DNA from: an uncultured bacterium
Lineage (GTDB): Bacteria; Bacteroidota; Bacteroidia; Bacteroidales; JACABE01
Assembly: GCA_903911455.1 (NCBI GenBank)
Contig: CAIWDQ010000514.1
Location: 1-9,560 of the forward strand
Direction of reading: 5' to 3'
Length of the DNA: 9,560 nt
In this document: positions 6,375-9,560 of the stretch, in pieces
Layout of the letters: the number at the start of each line of letters is the position of its first letter
How positions within the stretch are numbered: the stretch's first letter is position 1
The notes under the pieces: generated by a model
Database searches by the model: none
What the model saw: only the letters and a program-made list of their open reading frames with translations
What the model was told of the DNA's origin: nothing
Made by a program: the position numbers and the translations under genes

Positions 6375-8603
6375 ATGAGTACAACAAAAGTCGCTACAGT
6401 AGAAACTGCAAAAGAGATAGGTTTATTGCCGGAAGAGTTTAATAAAATAATAGAGATATTAGGAAGAACGCCTAATTACACTGAGTTAAGTATCTTCTCA
6501 GTGATGTGGTCGGAGCATGCTTCTTATAAAAACTCTATCAAGTGGCTAAAAACATTACCCCGTTCAGGGAAGCAACTCCTTGTAGATGCAGGTCAGGAAA
6601 ATGCAGGGATGGTCGATGTTGGAGATGGCATGGCTTGCGTTTTCAAGATAGAATCTCATAACCATCCATGTGCAGTTGAACCTTATCAAGGGGCAGCTAC
6701 AGGTGTTGGAGGTATTAACCGCGACATCTTTACGATGGGTGCACGTCCAGTAGCTCAATTAAATTCGTTGCGATTTGGAGATATAGATAAAGATCGTACT
6801 AAATGGCTGTTGAAAGGAGTAGTTAAAGGTATTGGCGACTATGGCAATGCTTTTGGTGTTCCGGTTGTTGGTGGTGAAGTTAACTTCGACGACTGCTACT
6901 ATTCAAATCCATTAGTTAACGCTATGTCTGTTGGTTTGATGAAAACAACTAATCTTGTTTCAGCAATATCCAAAGGTGTAGGCAATCCGGTTTATATTGT
7001 TGGATCTTCAACCGGAAAAGATGGAATTCACGGTGCCACGTTTGCATCAGCAGATATTACTGAAGACTCAGCGGATGATATCCCTTCAATCCAGGTAGGC
7101 GATCCTTTTCAGGAAAAATTACTACTTGAAGCGACTCTGGAAGTCATCAAGACAGGAGCTGTGGTTGGGATGCAGGATATGGGGGCAGCAGGTATTATAT
7201 GCTCAACATCAGAGATGTCGGAGAAAGGTGGACATGGCATGAAAATTAATCTAGACCAGGTACCATTGCGTCAGAAGAACATGGAACCATTCGAGATACT
7301 CTTATCTGAATCGCAGGAGCGTATGCTTATTGTTGTTGAAAAAGGAAAAGAAAAACTCATAGAGGATGTGTTTGATAAATGGGACTTAAACTGTGCTATA
7401 ATCGGGGAAGTAACTGAAGGCGACAGGCTTCATTTTTACATGAATAATGAAATAGTTGCCGATGTACCCGCTCCTTACCTTGTTTTGGGCGGTGGTGCTC
7501 CGGTTTACGACAGAGAATATACTGAGCCTGCTTATTATCAAAAGGCAAAAGAGTTTGATATAAATTCTATACCCGAACAGCAGGATTTAAAGAAGATAGC
7601 ATTACATCTCGCATCGCATCCTAATATTGCTTCTAAGAAATGGATTTATGAGCAATATGATACGATGGTTGGCACTAAAAACATGGGCACCAATAAACCC
7701 GCTGATGCTGCAATTGTCAATATAAAAGGGACAAATAGAGCCTTAGCTATGACAACTGATTGCATTTCGAGATATGTATATGTTGATCCTCAAATCGGGA
7801 CTGAGATAGCTGTTTCGGAAGCAGCCAGAAATATTGCATGTGCCGGAGGAAAACCACTTGCAATTACCAATTGTTTGAACTTTGGCAACCCTTACAATCC
7901 TGAAGTTTACTGGCAGTTTGTAGGAGCTATTAAAGGCATGGGGAATGCCTGCAAAAAGTTCGACACGCCAGTTACCGGGGGGAATGTAAGCTTCTATAAT
8001 CAAGCTCAGATTGGTAACACTATTGAGCCGGTTTACCCCACTCCTACAATAGGTATGATTGGTTTGTTGGATAAAAGCAAGAGGATGACCCTTGATTTCA
8101 AAAAGAAATACGACCTTATTTATTTGCTAGGCTCATCTCAGGACGACATCAATTCATCACAGTATTTATACTCATATCATAACGTAAAATTGTCACCTGC
8201 TCCTTATTTTAATCTTGATGAAGAACATAAGTTGCAGCAGTTGTTGTTAAGTTTAATTTCACATAAATATATTTCATCTGCTCACGATGTATCGGATGGT
8301 GGATTGTTTATCACTTTGTTAGAGTCGGCCATGCATCGCAATTTGGGTTTTGATATCCTCACCGAAAGCGAAATAAGAGAAGATGCATTTCTTTTTGGCG
8401 AAGCACAGGGAAGAGCAGTTGTATCAGTAGATGCAAGCATGGAAATGGACTTTATCGATTTCATGAGGTCAATTAAATTCCCTTTCTCAGTGTTAGGCAA
8501 GGTTACCAAAGGAGATATCTTAATTGACGACATAAAGTTCGGTCATGTTTCCGACTTCAAAGGCATTTACAATTCAGTGATTGGCGATAAAATGAAGCAA
8601 TAG
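6375..8603 (+). CDS. purL: Phosphoribosylformylglycinamidine synthase, small-type PurL subunit
   Basis: PurL catalyses the ATP-dependent amidation of FGAR to FGAM, the fourth step of purine synthesis. The 742-residue length fits the small type, which works with separate PurQ (glutaminase) and PurS; neither is in this window. Visible motifs are FSVMWSEHASYKNS (41-54, with the conserved His48), ESHNHP (93-98) followed by the glycine-rich GAATGVGGINRD ATP site, QDMGAAG (267-273), ALAMTTDC near the start of the second AIRS-like half, TGGNVSFYN, and SAHDVSDGGL (635-644). Both AIRS-type halves are complete. An ATG at 6312 would add 21 hydrophobic residues resembling a signal peptide, which makes no sense for this cytosolic enzyme and overlaps the promoter, so 6375 is chosen. 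It stands as a single gene, diverging from the dehydrogenase operon. Confidence 0.97.
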   Translation: MSTTKVATVETAKEIGLLPEEFNKIIEILGRTPNYTELSIFSVMWSEHASYKNSIKWLKTLPRSGKQLLVDAGQENAGMVDVGDGMACVFKIESHNHPCAVEPYQGAATGVGGINRDIFTMGARPVAQLNSLRFGDIDKDRTKWLLKGVVKGIGDYGNAFGVPVVGGEVNFDDCYYSNPLVNAMSVGLMKTTNLVSAISKGVGNPVYIVGSSTGKDGIHGATFASADITEDSADDIPSIQVGDPFQEKLLLEATLEVIKTGAVVGMQDMGAAGIICSTSEMSEKGGHGMKINLDQVPLRQKNMEPFEILLSESQERMLIVVEKGKEKLIEDVFDKWDLNCAIIGEVTEGDRLHFYMNNEIVADVPAPYLVLGGGAPVYDREYTEPAYYQKAKEFDINSIPEQQDLKKIALHLASHPNIASKKWIYEQYDTMVGTKNMGTNKPADAAIVNIKGTNRALAMTTDCISRYVYVDPQIGTEIAVSEAARNIACAGGKPLAITNCLNFGNPYNPEVYWQFVGAIKGMGNACKKFDTPVTGGNVSFYNQAQIGNTIEPVYPTPTIGMIGLLDKSKRMTLDFKKKYDLIYLLGSSQDDINSSQYLYSYHNVKLSPAPYFNLDEEHKLQQLLLSLISHKYISSAHDVSDGGLFITLLESAMHRNLGFDILTESEIREDAFLFGEAQGRAVVSVDASMEMDFIDFMRSIKFPFSVLGKVTKGDILIDDIKFGHVSDFKGIYNSVIGDKMKQ

Positions 8604-8614
8604 AAAAAATAATT

Positions 8615-8689
8615 CCTGACAGGTATTAATTTCCTGTCAGGTTTAAATCTAAAAGTTATAATACCTGACAGGATGAAAAACCTGTCAGG
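8615..8689. repeat. Four alternating 9-mers (CCTGACAGG / CCTGTCAGG) forming two hairpins
   Basis: CCTGACAGG at 8615 and 8664 alternates with its reverse complement CCTGTCAGG at 8633 and 8681. All four copies are exact. Units one and two make a 9-bp stem with a 9-nt loop; units three and four make a 9-bp stem with an 8-nt loop. Each 9-mer is also palindromic apart from its central base. The cluster starts 12 nt after the purL stop. It may serve as a transcript end or RNA stabiliser, but no T-run follows either hairpin, so a classical terminator is not supported. A dispersed palindromic element or a paired protein-binding site is equally possible. Confidence 0.85.
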
Positions 8690-8766
8690 AAAATAATCAA
8701 GCACTCACAAGTTTAGTATTAGCAATCTAAAGAAACATAGATTAATCAACATATTTTTAAAGAAAG

Positions 8767-8839
8767 AGCGGTAAATGGGGCTCGAACCCACGACCTACAG
8801 CTTGGGAAGCTGCCACTCTACCAACTGAGCTACTACCGC
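8767..8839 (-). tRNA. tRNA-Gly(CCC)
   Basis: On the minus strand the gene starts GCGGTAG and pairs with TTACCGC at the 3' end, followed by discriminator T, as expected for glycine. The anticodon arm GCAGC-TTCCCAA-GCTGT gives anticodon CCC, which reads GGG. The T arm has the canonical GGTTCGAG. It is 73 nt long with no encoded CCA. It is transcribed away from the Ser-Pro-Arg cluster. Confidence 0.95.
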
Positions 8840-8850
8840 TTTTAACAGTG

Positions 8851-8880
8851 CAAAAATAATAATAAATCTTAATATTGAAA
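8851..8880 (-). promoter_or_regulatory. Probable promoter of tRNA-Gly
   Basis: On the minus strand TATTTTTG (8858-8851) matches TAnnTTTG and is followed by CAC, a few bases before the tRNA 5' end at 8839. A degenerate TTTC lies 18 nt upstream. The very short distance to the mature 5' end implies a minimal leader. Confidence 0.6.
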
Positions 8881-8907
8881 AGTTTTTTGTTTTTTATTAA
8901 AAATATA

Positions 8908-8938
8908 TTTGGTAGTACGAAAATATTTAGTACTTTTG
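8908..8938 (+). promoter_or_regulatory. Strong sigma-A promoter of the Ser-Pro-Arg tRNA cluster
   Basis: TTTG (8908-8911) is separated by 19 nt from TACTTTTG (8931-8938). Both elements match the Bacteroidota consensus exactly at a preferred spacing, making this the best promoter in the window. It diverges from the tRNA-Gly promoter, with the two -7 boxes about 73 bases apart. Confidence 0.82.
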
Positions 8939-8944
8939 CAGTCC

Positions 8945-9028
8945 CTTTAGAACGAAGAGCGATATTTTGAAATTGTGAGGTAATCCGAATGGTGGACTTT
9001 AATGGGAGAGCACTCTCAACACAATAAA
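8945..9028 (+). other. Transcribed leader of the tRNA cluster, about 80-90 nt
   Basis: This stretch lies between the promoter and the first tRNA and has no tRNA fold or convincing ORF. It contains small inverted repeats: AGTCC at 8940-8944 can pair with GGACT at 8994-8998, and GAGAG pairs with CTCTC near 9006-9017 just before tRNA-Ser. It is longer than needed for a tRNA precursor. No known RNA family is recognisable. Confidence 0.4.
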
Positions 9029-9115
9029 GGAGAGATGGGTGAGTGGCTGAAACCAACAGTTTGCTAAACTGTCGTACTGGAAACGGTACCGGGGGTTCGA
9101 ATCCCCCTTTCTCCG
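9029..9115 (+). tRNA. tRNA-Ser(GCT)
   Basis: The acceptor GGAGAGA pairs with TTTCTCC, followed by discriminator G. The anticodon arm ACAGT-TTGCTAA-ACTGT gives anticodon GCT, which reads AGC and AGU. A long variable arm (GTACTGGAAACGGTAC) marks a class II tRNA as expected for serine. The T arm is GGGGGTTCGAATCCCCC. It is 87 nt long with no encoded CCA and is the first tRNA of the rightward cluster. Confidence 0.96.
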
Positions 9116-9131
9116 CAAAAGTAAAGAAATT

Positions 9132-9206
9132 CGGGGTGTAGCGTAGCCCGGCTATCGCGCCTGCTTTGGGAGCAGGAGGTCGCAGGTTCGAATCCTGCCA
9201 CCCCGA
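9132..9206 (+). tRNA. tRNA-Pro(TGG)
   Basis: The acceptor CGGGGTG pairs with CACCCCG, followed by discriminator A. The anticodon arm CCTGC-TTTGGGA-GCAGG gives anticodon TGG, which can read all or most CCN proline codons when modified. The T arm is GCAGGTTCGAATCCTGC. It is 75 nt long without an encoded CCA, lies 16 nt after tRNA-Ser, and is probably processed from the same transcript. Confidence 0.96.
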
Positions 9207-9220
9207 CATAAAAATTACCA

Positions 9221-9294
9221 GGTTCCGTAGCTCAGTTGGATAGAGCAACAGCCTTCTAAGCTGTGGGCCATTGGTTCGAATCCAATCGGAATCA
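9221..9294 (+). tRNA. tRNA-Arg(TCT)
   Basis: The acceptor GGTTCCG pairs with CGGAATC, followed by discriminator A. The anticodon arm ACAGC-CTTCTAA-GCTGT gives anticodon TCT, which reads AGA and AGG. It is 74 nt long without an encoded CCA and lies 14 nt after tRNA-Pro. It is almost identical to the tRNA-Arg at 9410-9483. Confidence 0.96.
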
Positions 9295-9305
9295 CAAAAA
9301 ATACA

Positions 9306-9340
9306 AGAAGAGATTACTAATTTAGTAATCTCTTTTTTTA
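9306..9340 (+). terminator. Rho-independent terminator after tRNA-Arg(TCT)
   Basis: AAGAGATTACTA (9308-9319) pairs perfectly with TAGTAATCTCTT (9323-9334) around a three-base loop, followed by a run of T to 9339. It should end the Ser-Pro-Arg transcript. Its sequence closely matches the terminator after the second tRNA-Arg. Confidence 0.9.
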
Positions 9341-9358
9341 TTTATACTAGTCTCCTTT

Positions 9359-9397
9359 AATTCTTAAGTCTTAATTATTAATTCTTAATTCTAAATT
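9359..9397. repeat. AT-rich repeat run (TTAATTCTTAA-like units) between the tRNA-Arg genes
   Basis: Units such as TAATTCTTAA, CTTAATTATTAA and TTCTTAATTCTAA are strung together. On the minus strand they read GAATTAAGAATTA, resembling the runs beside the two GC-rich repeats. No exact TAnnTTTG promoter box is found here, although TTGACA occurs at 9397-9402. Confidence 0.4.
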
Positions 9398-9409
9398 GAC
9401 AAAACACCC

Positions 9410-9483
9410 GGTTCCGTAGCTCAGCTGGATAGAGCAACAGTCTTCGAAACTGTTGGCCATTGGTTCGAATCCAATCGGAATCA
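9410..9483 (+). tRNA. tRNA-Arg(TCG)
   Basis: The gene has the same acceptor, T arm and discriminator as tRNA-Arg(TCT). The anticodon arm ACAGT-CTTCGAA-ACTGT gives anticodon TCG, which reads CGA and probably CGG. It differs from the other tRNA-Arg at only five of 74 positions, two of them a compensatory pair in the anticodon stem. It is 74 nt without an encoded CCA. It lies after a strong terminator and has no obvious promoter of its own, so it depends on readthrough or an unrecognised start. Confidence 0.95.
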
Positions 9484-9495
9484 CAAAAAATACTT

Positions 9496-9527
9496 AAAGA
9501 GATTACTTATTTAGTGATCTCTTTTTG
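9496..9527 (+). terminator. Rho-independent terminator after tRNA-Arg(TCG)
   Basis: AAAGAGATTACT (9496-9507) pairs with AGTGATCTCTTT (9513-9524), with one G-T pair, followed by TTTTT. It is the diverged twin of the hairpin at 9308-9334: same stem core, same distance from the tRNA end. Confidence 0.87.
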
Positions 9528-9560
9528 TATTTGCGACAAGCAATTATAAATCCTATCACC

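Larger units (their letters stand above)
9221..9526 (+). repeat. Duplicated tRNA-Arg plus terminator module
   Basis: Two units, 9221-9340 and 9410-9526, each hold a tRNA-Arg, the identical spacer start CAAAAAATAC, and a terminator with the core AGAGATTACT. The tRNAs are identical at 69 of 74 positions by my count. The 69-nt segment between the units is AT-rich and not part of the duplication. Confidence 0.8.

Noticed and set aside
8615..8689. Possible CRISPR array
   Set aside because: The repeats are only nine bases, alternate in orientation, have short unequal spacers and lack cas genes.
8724..8743. AATCTA/TAGATT inverted repeat downstream of tRNA-Gly
   Set aside because: The six-base AT-rich stem lacks a T-run on the minus strand; it is too weak to call a terminator.
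8757..9248. A 163-codon minus-strand open frame across the tRNA region, with a GWQDSNLRPPAPKAGA segment
   Set aside because: It is an antisense reading of tRNA-Arg, tRNA-Pro and tRNA-Ser and a sense-strand reading of part of tRNA-Gly. The DSNLRPPAPKAG segment is the familiar spurious translation of a tRNA-Pro gene.

Overview
The window looks like chromosomal DNA from an AT-rich member of the Bacteroidota. The evidence is two type IX secretion (T9SS) C-terminal sorting domains, upstream boxes matching the Bacteroidota sigma-A promoter (TTTG, about 19 nt, then TAnnTTTG), A-rich start contexts instead of clear Shine-Dalgarno sites, and tRNA genes without an encoded CCA end. I cannot name the genus. 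There are no phage, transposase or CRISPR components. Most of the region is housekeeping, with accessory surface proteins at the left end.

Layout. Positions 1-276 are the tail of a T9SS-exported protein that begins outside the window. Positions 388-1329 encode an unrecognised cytoplasmic protein: a helical body followed by what looks like a carboxypeptidase-regulatory-like beta domain. Its last seven codons and stop lie inside a GC-rich hairpin repeat. A bidirectional terminator (about 1386-1421) separates it from a long leftward gene set. In transcription order this set is: a YdfG-type short-chain dehydrogenase (6244-5483), a small exported probable outer-membrane barrel (5467-4877), a family 2 glycosyltransferase (4867-3644), miaA (3643-2723) and a secreted seven-repeat propeller with a T9SS tail (2638-1445). 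The first four are spaced 15, 9 and 0 nt apart and are very probably one operon. The propeller is set off by 84 nt holding a second copy of the hairpin repeat.

The dehydrogenase and purL (6375-8603, rightward) diverge from a 130-nt region with a promoter box on each strand. Both boxes overlap false upstream starts, so the coding regions are shortened here. Downstream of purL are four alternating 9-mers forming two hairpins (8615-8689). A tRNA region follows: tRNA-Gly(CCC) leftward, then from a divergent promoter a rightward run of tRNA-Ser(GCT), tRNA-Pro(TGG), tRNA-Arg(TCT), a terminator, tRNA-Arg(TCG) and a second terminator. The two Arg tRNAs and their terminators look like a duplicated module in which one anticodon base changed.

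How the genes relate. miaA modifies A37 of tRNAs reading UNN codons, and purL serves purine synthesis, but nothing ties either to the tRNA cluster beyond proximity. No convincing new multi-gene system is visible. The most interesting items are the repeats that have become part of gene ends, the tRNA-Arg duplication with an anticodon switch, and the uncharacterised 313-residue protein.
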